The notes under the pieces: generated by a model
The model's input: only the letters and a program-made list of their open reading frames with translations
Database searches by the model: none
What the model was told of the DNA's origin: nothing
Shown: positions 36,139-46,398 of the stretch, in pieces
Numbering within the stretch: the stretch's first letter is position 1
Layout: each line of letters begins with the position of its first letter
Assembly (NCBI GenBank): GCA_036250195.1
Contig: JAVHZZ010000002.1
Location: 277,904,960-277,968,959 of the forward strand
Source: Mixophyes australis
Lineage: Eukaryota > Chordata > Amphibia > Anura > Limnodynastidae
Direction of reading: 5' to 3'
DNA: 64,000 nt
Program-made: the position numbers and the translations under genes

Positions 36139-39100
36139 GTACCCCCCCTTTTAAAGGTGGGCACAGAACACCTGGAACCGGGCTTGTCCGGATTTTTGGA
36201 ATAAAACTTCTTAAGAAGAGCTGGGGCGTTGAGATCTTCAGCTTTGATCCATGAACGCTCCTCAGGACCAAAGCCCTTCCAATGAACGAGGAAATGAAGA
36301 ACTCCTCGCGAAATTTTTGCGTCCAATATATGAGTAATCTCGAAATCTTCCTCCTGATGAACTTGAACTGGCTGAGGTGCTGAAGGAGGGACCGAGAAAC
36401 GGTTGATGATGAGAGGTTTGAGCAAGGATACATGGAAGGCGTTGGAAATACGAAGATTCTTAGGAAGTGGAAGTTTGAAACAAACTGTATTTATCACTTG
36501 AATGATCCTATACGGACAAATAAAATGAGGAGCGAATTTCATAGATGGGACCTTCAAACGAATATTTTTGGTAGATAACCAGACACGATCTCCAATTTTC
36601 AGTGGTGGAATAGCCCACCTCTTCTTATCTGCAAAAGACTTATATTTGGCAGATGTCTTCTTTAAACAGGTTTTGATCTAAGACCAAATATTTTTGAAGG
36701 TCTGACAAACAGTCTCTACAGCATGAACTTTGGTGGGAGGGAGGGCAGGATATTCCGTAAAAGACGGATGGTGACCGTAAACCACAAAGAATGGAGTTTT
36801 GGAAGATGACTCATGGTACATGTTGTTATGAGCGAATTCAGCCCAAGGAAGCAATTCTATCCAGTTGTCTTGATTGGCTGATGAGAACATCCTTATAAAG
36901 GTCTCAAGATCTTGATTGACCCTTTCAGTTTGTCCGTTTGATGAGAGTGCTAATCGTATGCCCAAGGTTTTACAAAGGGCCCGCCAGAATCTGGAAACGA
37001 ATTGTACTCCTCTATCTGACACAATCTCAGACGGACATCCATGAATACGAAAGATTTCTTTGACGAAATGCTCAGCCAGAGTAGAAGAGGAAGGCGAACC
37101 AGACAAAGGGACGAAATGAGCCATCTTCGAAAATCTGTCCACCACTACCCAAATAGTATTACAATTTTTACTAGGCGGAAGATCAATAACAAAGTCCATA
37201 CTAATATGGGTCCAGGGCTTGGACGGAATGGGTAGTGGTTGAAGCAAACCCGCTGGGGTTCTGCGGGAGGTCTTAAACTGAGAACACAATTCACAAGCAG
37301 CTACAAACTCTTTGACGTCTCTCCTCATAGAGGGCCACCAGTAACTTCGAGAAAGAATCTCAAAGGTCTTGCGTTCACCAGCATGTCCAGAAAAACGAGA
37401 AGAGTGGAACCACGAAAGGATTTTCTTCCTAAGAGTAGGAGGCATGAGGGTCTTCTCAAATGGTAGCACTTTAGTGGAAGAAGCAGCCAGCGAAATACAT
37501 TTGGGGTCTAGTATAGAGTGGTTGGAAACCTCTTCAACGTCAGAGGACGTCACAAAAGCTCGGGATAGAGCGTCAGCTTTCTTGTTCTTTGCAGCTGGTT
37601 TGAAGGTTATGATTAAATCGAAACGAGAAAAGAAAAGAGACCATTTTGCTTGACGAGGATTCAAGCATTGGGCAGACTGTAGATATGACAAGTTCTTATG
37701 ATCCGTGAAAATTGTCACAGGATGACGAGCTCCCTCCAACAAGTATCTCCACTCCTCCAATGCTACTTTAATAGCCAGCAACTCCTTGTCCCCGATGGTG
37801 TAATTCTTCTCCGCAGGTAGGAGACCCCGAGAGTAAAAGGCACAAGGATGGAATTTTTGTTGCTCCGATCTTTGGGAGAGAATGGCTCCTAAGCCAACAT
37901 TAGAGGCATCTACTTCTAGGAAGAAGGGAAGTGTCACATCAGGCTGTCGAAGAATGGGAGCAGAGGAGAAGGACTCTTTAAGAAATTGAAAGGCTTGGAG
38001 AGCCTCGGATGACCATTGCTTAGTATTGGCCCCTTTGCGAGTCAGGGCCACAATAGGAGATGCAATTGAAGAGAAGTCTTGAATGAAGCGTCTATAGTAA
38101 TTGGCAAAACCTAAAAAACGCTGAATAGCACGAAGAGTAGTTGGCTGAGGCCAATGTAACACAGCATTCACCTTTTCTGGATCCATTTGTAGGCCAACTC
38201 CGGAGACAATATAACCCAAAAATGGAATCTGGGGCAACTCGAATGAACATTTTTCTAGTTTGCAGAATAATGAATTTTTCCGGAGTCTGGAAAGAACTTC
38301 TGCCACATGTTGGTGATGAGACGGCAGGTCCTGTGAAAAGATCAATATGTCGTCCAGGTAGACAACGACACATACATATAACAAGTCCCGAAAGATCTCA
38401 TTAATGAAGCCCTGGAAAACAGCGGGGGCATTACATAACCCGAAAGGCATTACTAAATATTCATAATGCTCATCTCTGGTGTTGAAAGCTGTCTTCCATT
38501 CGTCACTGGACCGGATTCTAATTAAATTATAGGCACCACGAAGATCCAACTTGGTAAAGATCCGAGCTCCCTTAATGCGATCAAATAATTCAGTAATCAG
38601 AGGAATGGGATACCGATTTTTAATAGTAATGGCGTTAAGTCCACGAAAATCTATGCAGGGGCATAGTGATCCATCCTTCTTTTTTACAAAGAAGAACCCG
38701 GCTCCAGCGGGAGAAGTGGAAGGTCGAATGAATCCTCGCTGGAGATTCTCTTGGATGTATTCAGATGTAGCTTGAGTTTCAGGTAAAGAAAGTGGATACA
38801 CACGACCCCTAGGAGGAGTCTTGCCAGGTAGAAGATCGATCGGACAATCCCATGAACGATGAGGAGGAAGACGTTCAGACTGAGTTTTATCGAATACATC
38901 GGCAAATGAAGCATACTGAGGAGGAAGTCCCGGTGAGGAAGGTGAAATGGAAGATTGCTGTATTTTAAGAGGAATGACTTTGGAGAGACAACGATGATGA
39001 CATTCAGCTCCCCAAGACGTAACTTGAGGAGTGCGCCAGTCAATCTGGGGAGAATGACATTGAAGCCATGGAAGGCCTAAAACAATCGGACTTGTAGTAA

Positions 39101-39455
39101 CAGGAAGAATTAAAAACGAAATTTCTTCTTGGTGTAGCACACCAATCTGAAGCGTTACTAGAGACGTACTTTGAGTGATGAGACCATTGATAAGACGTGA
39201 TCCATCTATAGCAGTCACAGTAATAGGTGTTTTCAGAGTAATCACTGGTAGGGACCATTGATTCACTAGGGATTTAGAAATGAAATTTCCTGCTGCTCCA
39301 GAATCAATCAGTGCTTGGGACTCAAAGGATTTGGTAGCACAGGAAATCGTAACATCAAAAGCGCAGACTTTTAATTTCGTAGAACATGGAGAGAACTCCA
39401 GGGACACTAACTTCACCTCTCCAGAACTAGTTAGGGCCTGGCATTTCCCGATTTC
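36072..39455 (-). pseudogene. Element C pol, protease to chromodomain, one stop
   Basis: Entered by -1 frameshift from gag; no ATG is needed. Counting from the GTG at 39416: protease LIDSGAAGNFI (residues 37-47), RT with YLDD at 353-356, RNase H (FFLEVDASNVG, FTDHKNLSYLQ), integrase (HAGERKT zinc module, ISMDFVIDLP, SDRGVQF) and a chromodomain (LDAKISRGVLHFLVHWKGFG). An in-frame TAG at 36678-36680 cuts the integrase C-terminus and chromodomain off. A small in-frame deletion removes the usual 'YHPQ' residues before NGQTERVNQ. The frame runs through the PPT into the LTR before stopping. Confidence 0.94.
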
Positions 39456-40363
39456 TTAGGGCAAGAATTGAGCATATGTGTGGAATCAGCATAATAGATA
39501 CAAAGTCTATTCTTTACTCTTCGGTTCCTCTCCTCAGAAGTTAATTTGGAACGTCCTATCTCCATGGGGATCACAGAGGATGAAGCTGGACGAAGTTGAG
39601 GGGTTGAGCGAAGAGGTGCTTTAACTGAAGTTGTTTTTTCAGATTCCCTTTCACGAAACCTCATGTCTACACGATGGCAGAGGGAAATCAAATCTTCTAA
39701 TGACGTAGGTAGCTCTTGGGTAGTCAGTGCATCTTTAATTTTATCGGAGAGCCCCTGCCAGAAGGCGGCAATTAATGCTTCAGTGTTCCACTGAAGTTCA
39801 GAGGCTAATATCCTAAATTGAATGACGTACTGGCCTACTGTACGAGAACCCTGATGTAAACGGAGAATGCTGGAAGCAGCGGAGATTACACGACCTGGTT
39901 CATCTAATACACTTCGGAACATAGAAATTAATTTGGCACTATCCTGTAATACTGGATCGTTCCTCTCCCACAGAGGGGAAGCCCATGCTAGAGCTTGTCC
40001 AGAAAACAATGAAATAAGATAGGCCACTCTGGAACGATGAGTCGAGAAATTTTGAGGTTGGAGCTCAAAATGAACTGAGCATTGGTTGAGAAAACCCCTA
40101 CAAGTTTTGGGGTCTCCATCATACTTTGACGGAGTAGGCAGGTGAAGCGTGGAAGCCGTAGACACCTGGGATGGCACTGGGGAAACAGAGGAAAGCACAG
40201 GAGCTTCAACATTAGCTGTAATATTCTGTCCAGATGTTCCTTGGGAGGCTAACGCCTGGTAACATTGTAGTAACAGCTGTTGGCGAGCATCCTGTTGCTC
40301 CACATGGGTAACCAGATGCTGCAGCATCTCTTTAGCTGTAAGTTCCGAATCTGGGTCTGTCAT
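39431..40363 (-). CDS. Element C gag (310 aa)
   Basis: Complete frame from ATG 40363 (MTDPDSELTAKEMLQHLVTH). A Pro/Ser spacer and the capsid region follow (YDGDPKTCRGFLNQCSVHFE, GQALAWASPLWERND, EPGRVISAASSILRLHQGS). The final knuckle reads CIYYADSTHMLNSC, in which the second Cys is Tyr, so zinc binding is probably lost. Ends 13 bases downstream of GGGAAAT, which lets pol be reached in the -1 frame. The start codon lies only 13 bases from the LTR. Confidence 0.93.
   Translation of the reverse strand: MTDPDSELTAKEMLQHLVTHVEQQDARQQLLLQCYQALASQGTSGQNITANVEAPVLSSVSPVPSQVSTASTLHLPTPSKYDGDPKTCRGFLNQCSVHFELQPQNFSTHRSRVAYLISLFSGQALAWASPLWERNDPVLQDSAKLISMFRSVLDEPGRVISAASSILRLHQGSRTVGQYVIQFRILASELQWNTEALIAAFWQGLSDKIKDALTTQELPTSLEDLISLCHRVDMRFRERESEKTTSVKAPLRSTPQLRPASSSVIPMEIGRSKLTSEERNRRVKNRLCIYYADSTHMLNSCPKKSGNARP
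39443..39449 (-). promoter_or_regulatory. -1 frameshift heptamer GGGAAAT (element C)
   Basis: Gag reads TCG GGA AAT, so G GGA AAT is in slippery register. The gag and pol frames overlap for 25 bases (39431-39455), and pol is the -1 frame. Confidence 0.85.
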
Positions 40364-40376
40364 GGCCTGATCTTAC
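40364..40376 (-). promoter_or_regulatory. Element C putative self-priming site
   Basis: The 13 bases between 5' LTR and gag ATG read GTAAGATCAGGCC. AAGATCAGGC is complementary to GCCTGATCTT in the LTR at 41932-41941 (minus). A TATTTAAA box at 41965-41972 lies ~30 bases upstream of that, so the transcript should begin at or near GCCTGATCTT and could fold back as primer. Confidence 0.7.
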
Positions 40377-42117
40377 TGTCACGGGCACTAGAAGTCTTTA
40401 CCCAGGGATCACCAGGTGATGGACTTACCAGAGCAGTATAGGTGGTAATATGGTACTCTGGTAGCTGGGTGATCACGGAACAGGAGACAGCAGATGGTAG
40501 AGAATGCTCGTGGAAAGTCTATGACTAGCAGCACTGGTAAAATATATGTAATAGTACACGAGGAACTGAATCTACAAAGGGAACGTGAGGGTAGTCAGTG
40601 GTCTGCGGGTAGCAAGTTGTACCACTGCTATAGTGAGGAGGAATGTCCAGTAGTAACGAGGAGGTGATGAGAGTCAGCGGTCTGCATTTAGCAAGTTGTA
40701 CCGCTGTCTAGGTGAGGGAACGGAATCCGGGGTGGAGGTATCCGGGAAGTCAGTGGTCTGCGTTAGCAAGTTGTACCACTGCTATATAGAAGGATACAGA
40801 AACAGGAATCAGTGGTCTGCATCTAGCAAGTTGTACCACTGAAATATATATGTGAGGAGGAGCACGGGGAGATAACTGTAATGCAGAGTATACACGGGCA
40901 CACTGAACTTGATCCCACGATGATATGCACAAAGTAGTAATAACTGAGCAGCACTGCACAAATATACAAAGTCACAGGAACTATCCAGACTACAAGGTAA
41001 CACAGTCAAATGATGGCAATAGTCTCAGTGGATAGACAACTTCAGAGAAGAACAACTCAGTCCAGCAAGGTATGCAATACACGAGCAGAGTCAATGATAA
41101 GTATGCATACCGTGGTTCAGAAGAGCAGGCTGTCAGAAAGGAGTGCAGGGATACCTGAGCGGCAGGAAGCCGGCAGGATGCGAAGTCCCAGGGAAATGGA
41201 AGCGGTAAGCAAGTAGGTGCAGCGCACAGGTAGGTAGACCAGCAACGATGGAAACAATACTCAGGAAGCAGTAGTATATTGGACAGGTCACCTGGAGATC
41301 ACTGAAGAGTAGAAGTAGTATGGCAGGGAAGACAGCAGCGGAGCGTTGATCCAATGCAGACAGGAGTTGACACAGGCAGGAACACTGTAGAAGCACGGAG
41401 AGCGGATCAGCTGGCTGCAGACACGAGTAGTACTGGAGGGTAACGACAAGCAGGACACTGCAGATACACGGAGGTAGCGGATAGGAATCAGCAGGTGCAG
41501 TAACGATGAAACACGGGAGAGTTGAGATGAGCTGGAACTGTTGAGCACGGAGGCAGCGGATAGGAATCAGCTGGAGCAGTCTCGATGAAACATGGGAGAG
41601 TTGAAGTGAGCTGATAACTGTAATGCACGGAGGCAGCGGATGGAATCAGCTAATACAGTCACGATGAAACACAGTAGAGTTGAAGTGAGCTGATAACTGT
41701 AGTGCACGGAGGCAGCGGATAGGAATCAGCTAATACAGTCACGATGAAACACAGGAGAGTTGAAGTGAGCTGATAACTGTAGTGCACGGAGGCAGCGGAT
41801 AGGAATCAGCTGGAGCAGTCTCGATGAAACACGGGAGAGTTGAAGTGGTCTGGAAACCACAGGAATCAGCTGGGCTGAATACACGAGGAAACACAGGAAC
41901 ACCTTCAGAGGCTCATGTGGAATGAGACTCCAAGATCAGGCAACGAGGTATAGACAGCAGGTGCTTTAAATAGGGAGTGTTGCCTGATCAGCCAATTAAC
42001 TAAAAGGAACATGTACTGAAGGTTTGAAAGGGCTGCACATGCGCAGACCCTCAGGATGGTGGACGGCCACGGTTCCTAAACACACGGGAAGAAGCACTCA
42101 CAGTCTGGTGAGTGACA
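40377..42117 (-). repeat. Element C 5' LTR (right copy)
   Basis: 1,741-bp LTR with the ~80-bp array at about 41480-41860, a TATTTAAA box (41972-41965, minus) and one extra TCAGTGGTCTGC unit at about 40792-40842 relative to the left LTR. Confidence 0.94.
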
Positions 42118-42122
42118 CTGGG

Positions 42123-42428
42123 GCTGTACAGCGGATTGATTCCTGCATTCCACCAGTTTCTACTCCAGACTACTACCTTCTGAATATACGGTTAGTGATT
42201 CCAGTTATCAATTTCCCTGTTGATCTGGCCGTGCCTCTACATGTCCATCTCATAGAACTCTTTCCTTACATCAGTAGGCTAAACCTGGGGGCCGCGACCT
42301 GCGGTTCTCCGGCAGCAAAACCCACCCTGCCTTGCGGCGGTTCTTGGAGAAGACCGGGAGGGCCGTTAGACTCCGCGCTCTAGGAAGGCCAGCGTAAATA
42401 CTGACTAAGTTAATCTTGAAACCTAACA
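42123..42428 (+). repeat. Element B 3' LTR, right part
   Basis: Remaining 306 bp of the split LTR, ending CCTAACA. 554 + 306 equals the 860 bp of the 5' LTR exactly. Confidence 0.95.
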
Positions 42429-42432
42429 CCAG

Positions 42433-43242
42433 GAAAGCAAACTTTTCGCCCATTGGCAGGGTCCATATGAAGTTCTAAAGGCTGTCGGTCCTGTCAATTA
42501 CAGAGTCCACCAGTTAGGTAGGAGAAGGCAGAAGCAAATATATCATGTCAACCTCCTTAAACCTTGGCATGATGAGGAAACCTCTCCTCAGGTAGTGAGT
42601 ACTGCCATTGAAAAGTCTGAAGTGCCCATAGAGCCAGCTTTGTCCATTCAGCAGAGACAACAGACTGAAGAAATGATTCGCCGGAACAGGGATGTCTTCT
42701 CTTCCATTCCTGGGCGCACTACCTTAATCGAACACGACATTGTCACTGCGCCAGGAGTCATTGTAAAGCAGAAGCTGTATCGTATTCCAGAAGCTAGACG
42801 GGTGGACGTGAGAAAGGAGGTCGAGAAGATGCTCCAGTTAGATGTGATTGAAGAGTCCACTAGTGAGTGGAATAGTCCCATTGTGCTTGTCCCGAAACCC
42901 AATGGGACAATTAGGTTCAGCAATGACTTTAGGCACCTAAACAGTATGTCGCAGTTTGATGCCTATCCGATGCCACCTGTGGATGAACTAGTGAAAAATC
43001 TTGCTGGTAGCAATTATTTAACAACCCTTGATCTAACAAAGGGTTATTGGCAAGTTCCCCTGACTTCCACGGCCAAGCCAAAGACTGCATTTTCCACCCC
43101 TGATGGTCTCTATCAATATAAAGTTTCACCCTTTGGGTTGCATGGGGCACCTGCCACCTTCCAAAGGGCCATGAATAAATTGCTACGACCTCACGAAGTC
43201 CGCGTCCCCCTACTTGGAGACACTAGGGGGAGGGATATGTAA
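42433..43242 (+). pseudogene. Element A pol, integrase C-terminus and truncated reverse transcriptase
   Basis: In frame with the 27057-28806 part once element B is removed. It starts with the GPY/F module (KLFAHWQGPYEV, YRVHQLGRRRQKQIYHVNLL). RT follows (VIEESTSEWNSPIVLVPKPN, TTLDLTKGYWQVPLT, FGLHGAPATFQRAMN), then breaks after LLRPHE into LTR-proximal sequence. YxDD, thumb and RNase H are deleted. PPT-like AGGGGGAGGGATA precedes the 3' LTR. Confidence 0.93.
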
Positions 43243-43737
43243 CAAAAGGAGGCATTTAGATGGCAATATGCAGAGAAAGCAGGGAAGTAAAGTAAAACAT
43301 TTGTGAAGCAATGCACCTAGATTGAATGTAAAGACCTATGTGTAACAAACAATAGTTTAAGTTTGGTTAACTTACATGCAGAGAAATCCTTCCTCTCAGC
43401 AAACAGACAGGGTGTGTCTCTTTAGTGCAAACAGAGCCAGTGATGGGGTGTTTCCTTTTAAAGAGAAGGTGGGTGTGTCACCTGTCCAATAAGCTAAGGT
43501 TGGGGGTGAGGAGTATCAGGTATAAAAGCCTGTTTGTATCATTTTTGCACTGAGATCAACGCTGGGGAAGCTGGCTGGTCTTGAGAGAGCTGAGCTATGT
43601 CTAGCTAGCGTTTAGGGTCTCCAAGTATTGCTGTGAAATCTGTACGGTGTCAAAACATTTACCATCCTGACAATAAAACTACATAAAAAGGAAGTAGTTG
43701 TTCGCGTGTGCTTCAGCAGTAGCGGGCTCTTGCCACA
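43239..43737 (+). repeat. Element A 3' LTR
   Basis: 499 bp, TGTAACAAAAGG...CTTGCCACA, with TATAAAA at 43521-43527. About a dozen substitutions from the 5' LTR by eye. Confidence 0.95.
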
Positions 43738-43850
43738 ATATATATATATTTATATATAGCTCCTGCATTAGGCTAAGTTTTGCATTAAAACACAGACCAC
43801 ATCATTTTTAATAGGCAGTCGATCTGTGGCTAGTAAACCAGCTAGTCTGG
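43738..43850. repeat. TA repeat and a short repeat shared with 57120
   Basis: TA-rich flank of element A, followed by GCATTAGGCTAAGTTTTGCATTAA-like sequence that recurs diverged at 57150-57205. Probably a small DNA repeat. Confidence 0.5.
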
Positions 43851-45330
43851 ATTAGCGGTCATGGGGGTGAAGGGAGATAGTAGTGGGGATGAAATAAATT
43901 TTAGAGTTCGTAACCTGGCCCAGCATTTAAGTGTGGTGCCAATAGTGGGGTGGGACGAGTGTGGAAGTTTATGCAGCCGAGGGAGTAAGTTAGTGAGAGT
44001 ACCCATTGCCTGGCCCTCAATATACGCCCACTGCTTGGAAGGCACCACCCTATTCCATTCCATAACTCAGTTAAGGAGTACAGCTTGATAATACTTAGAG
44101 AAGAGGGGTAGTTGAAGGCCCCCCTGTGTCCTCTGCCTATATAAAACATCATGGCAAAACCTGGGAGGCTTACTGGCCCCGACAAACTCGCGGATCAACT
44201 TTTGGAGACCAAGAAAATACCTGAGGGCGGATTTAAATTGGGAGTGTTTGGAGATGGTATAAAAGCTTTGGTAGAATATTCATTTTAATTATATTTATCC
44301 TCCCAAGCCAGTGGAAGCCTCGAGATCGCTAGCACCTGAATTCCACGTGAAACTTAGGATTCAGAGTGAGAAAATTAATCTTATATAGGATAGGGAGGTC
44401 TCTTGGCAGCAAGACCCCCAGATATTTAATGTGAGAGGGATGCCAGGGGAAGGGGAAGGAACACCGGAGACCCTCCAAGTCACATGATGGAAGGGAAAGA
44501 TTTAGAGCCATTGATATAGTATAGTTCATTTTGAAGTTGGATAATGTGCCAAAGTTCTCAAACTCAAGCATTAGATTGGGCAGTGAAATTGTGGTATTAA
44601 TAATTATTTCCAGAACGTCACCTGCGAAAAGGGCTATTTTGTGCTCCTTCCTCGCCCACTCACATCCCAGACACGTCAAGGTTATTTCTAATGGACCTGT
44701 CCAGGGCCTCCATGCAAAGAACAAATTTCAAGTGGGAAAGTGTTCAGCCCTGTTGTGTGCCATTGTGGATATAAAAACTTGTCGGACAGAGAGTCTTTAA
44801 TTTTAATGTGGGCTGTGGGTTTCCTATAATGGGAGAAGTTTCTATGGAGAAAGACCGGACTCAATGCCATGTGCTCCAGAACTCCTTCAAGGAGTTGCCA
44901 ATTTACCCTGTCAAATGTTTTTTCCGCATCAGTAGACAACAGCAGAGCGGAGAGTCAATAATCTTGGAGGTGTTGTCCCGAGACTCTCGACCCGGGACAA
45001 AGCCACTCTGCTTACTATGGATTATGTCTGGCAGAACAATCTTCTAGCGATTAACCATCATTTTGCAAAAAAGTTTTAGGTCAACATTTAACAGATTGGA
45101 CGATAGCTGGAGCATTGGGAGGGGTCCTTACCGTCTTTAGGGAGGATCGTAATGTGTGCCTTGAGCAACTGCTGCGAGAAACTGGATCTATCTGAGATCT
45201 CATTTAGAGCCTCTAAAAGCAGGGATTCAACACTGGGCCAAACATTTCATAATAGCCAATCGTGAACCCATCGGACACAGGGCTTTTGCCTGTCGGTGTT
45301 GAGGAGATTTTAAGCTATGTTATTTTAAAA
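43851..45330 (-). pseudogene. L1-type LINE relic, reverse transcriptase region
   Basis: Minus-strand frames show RT blocks in order: DAEKTFDRVNWQLL (~44930), ALFAGDVLEII (the FADD box, second position mutated to G, ~44625), LSNFKMNYTISMALN, IKYLGVLLPRDL (~44410) and a C-terminal part at 43860-44060. Many frameshifts; no endonuclease. The motif set is that of L1-clade ORF2. Confidence 0.85.
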
Positions 45331-46049
45331 AATATGCTATACATTTAAGATATGCCAATGGGCAACTGCTCTGGATCCACCAGGACTATTAGTCCATAAA
45401 GGCTTCTATCTCAGAAACTTGGTGTTCCAGAAAGACCAAAGAGTCGAGTTTTATTAGATCTCTTGTTGAAAAACTAATAATAATAATTAAAACAAATACA
45501 AATAAATTGTAACCTTAGTGTTAGCCATAGCCTTTATCTTAACCCTTACACAGTCTAAGTCTGAAACCTGAACCTAAATGTATTATAAAACATTTAATGA
45601 GGTACAAAATATTTATTATTAAATATAGTTTTGCTAGCCTTATCAAAGTTAATGTACATCTATGTTTTATTTTATAGGGAATTTAGAATTTTTGAATTTC
45701 TAGTGCTAGTGTGCATTAACATAGATCAACTTAGATGTCTGCTTGATTAAGATCTGAGGGGGCCCTAGGGCAAGTGGTTTCTGAGGACCCTCTACCTTAT
45801 TTGTCTCCAGCGTGCAACACAATGTGTACAGTCCAATAGAAAGCCACAGGCTGATCACACAGACCAATTTAATAGCCAAGGACAATATCTATTTTTTATG
45901 GCAAGGTATTTGCCCTCCCCCACAAATCATAAAATATATTAAAACATAAAAGGTAAGTTCACCCTAATTTGAGCCAACCTTTAAGATGTACTCAATAGAT
46001 GGGCATCGAAAAATACTGTCATGTATTATATATTGACTATATTCTAATC
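45331..46049. other. No feature
   Basis: AT-rich non-coding DNA. Nothing recognised before the MITE. Confidence 0.5.
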
Positions 46050-46390
46050 CATACTTGCCGACTTTCTTCAGCTCCCTTCCGGGAGCCAGCCGGTGGAGGG
46101 GGGCGTGAGGGGGGCGGGACGGCCAAAATCGCAGCATTTTGGCTCCGCCTACTGTGACATCATGACGCAAACGCGTCATTTGACAGCAGGGGGCGGGGCC
46201 ACAGCCGCGATTCACCGGGAATCGCGGCGTTTGGGAACTAATTCTGCGAGTGTGGCAATCTCCCGAATTGTGCCCCACTTCCTAGTGAAGTGGGCAGAAT
46301 TCGGGAGATTGCCACACTCGCCCGGGATTCCGGGAGACTTTTGCAAAATGCAGGAGTCTCCCGGACATTCCAGGAGAGTTGGCAAGTATG
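46050..46390. mobile_element. hAT-like MITE, best copy of the CATACTTGCC family
   Basis: Ends CATACTTGCCGACTTTC and GAGAGTTGGCAAGTATG, flanked by a perfect TTCTAATC duplication (46042-46049, 46391-46398). Inside, TGCGAGTGTGGCAATCTCCC is repeated inverted around 46290, so part of the element is a strong hairpin. Confidence 0.9.
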
Positions 46391-46398
46391 TTCTAATC

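Larger units (their letters stand above)
34467..42117 (-). mobile_element. Element C: second sushi-type chromovirus, antisense, innermost
   Basis: Flanked by CTGGG (34462-34466, 42118-42122) within element B's 3' LTR. The element reads on the minus strand: 5' LTR 40377-42117 (1,741 bp), gag 39431-40363, pol down to about 36072, PPT AAAAGGGGGGGTAC at 36139-36152, 3' LTR 34467-36138 (1,672 bp). The length difference of 69 bp is one tandem unit. Pol is nearly intact, with one stop. Few LTR differences by eye, so this is the youngest of the three. Confidence 0.95.
28807..42428 (+). mobile_element. Element B: sushi-type chromovirus inserted in element A
   Basis: Flanked by the duplication CCAGG (28802-28806, 42429-42433) inside element A's integrase frame. 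It has two 860-bp LTRs (the second split by element C), gag, and pol with protease-RT-RNase H-integrase-chromodomain. PPT is GGGGGGGTAC before the 3' LTR. Many frameshifts and stops make it inactive. Without element C it is about 6.0 kb. Confidence 0.94.
25669..43737 (+). mobile_element. Element A: Gmr1-like Ty3/Gypsy retrotransposon (outer of the nest)
   Basis: Bounded by 500- and 499-bp LTRs starting TGTAACAAAAGGAGG and ending TCTTGCCACA. The order is gag with a SCAN-related capsid, zinc knuckle, protease, integrase (split by element B) and then reverse transcriptase. This IN-before-RT order, with Copia-like arrangement in a Gypsy element, is the known hallmark of Gmr1-like elements of deuterostomes. 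Without the nested insertion A is about 4.4 kb. RT is cut short by an internal deletion, and gag and pol carry stops, so A cannot be autonomous. Roughly a dozen differences between LTRs by eye indicate a moderately recent insertion. Confidence 0.93.
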
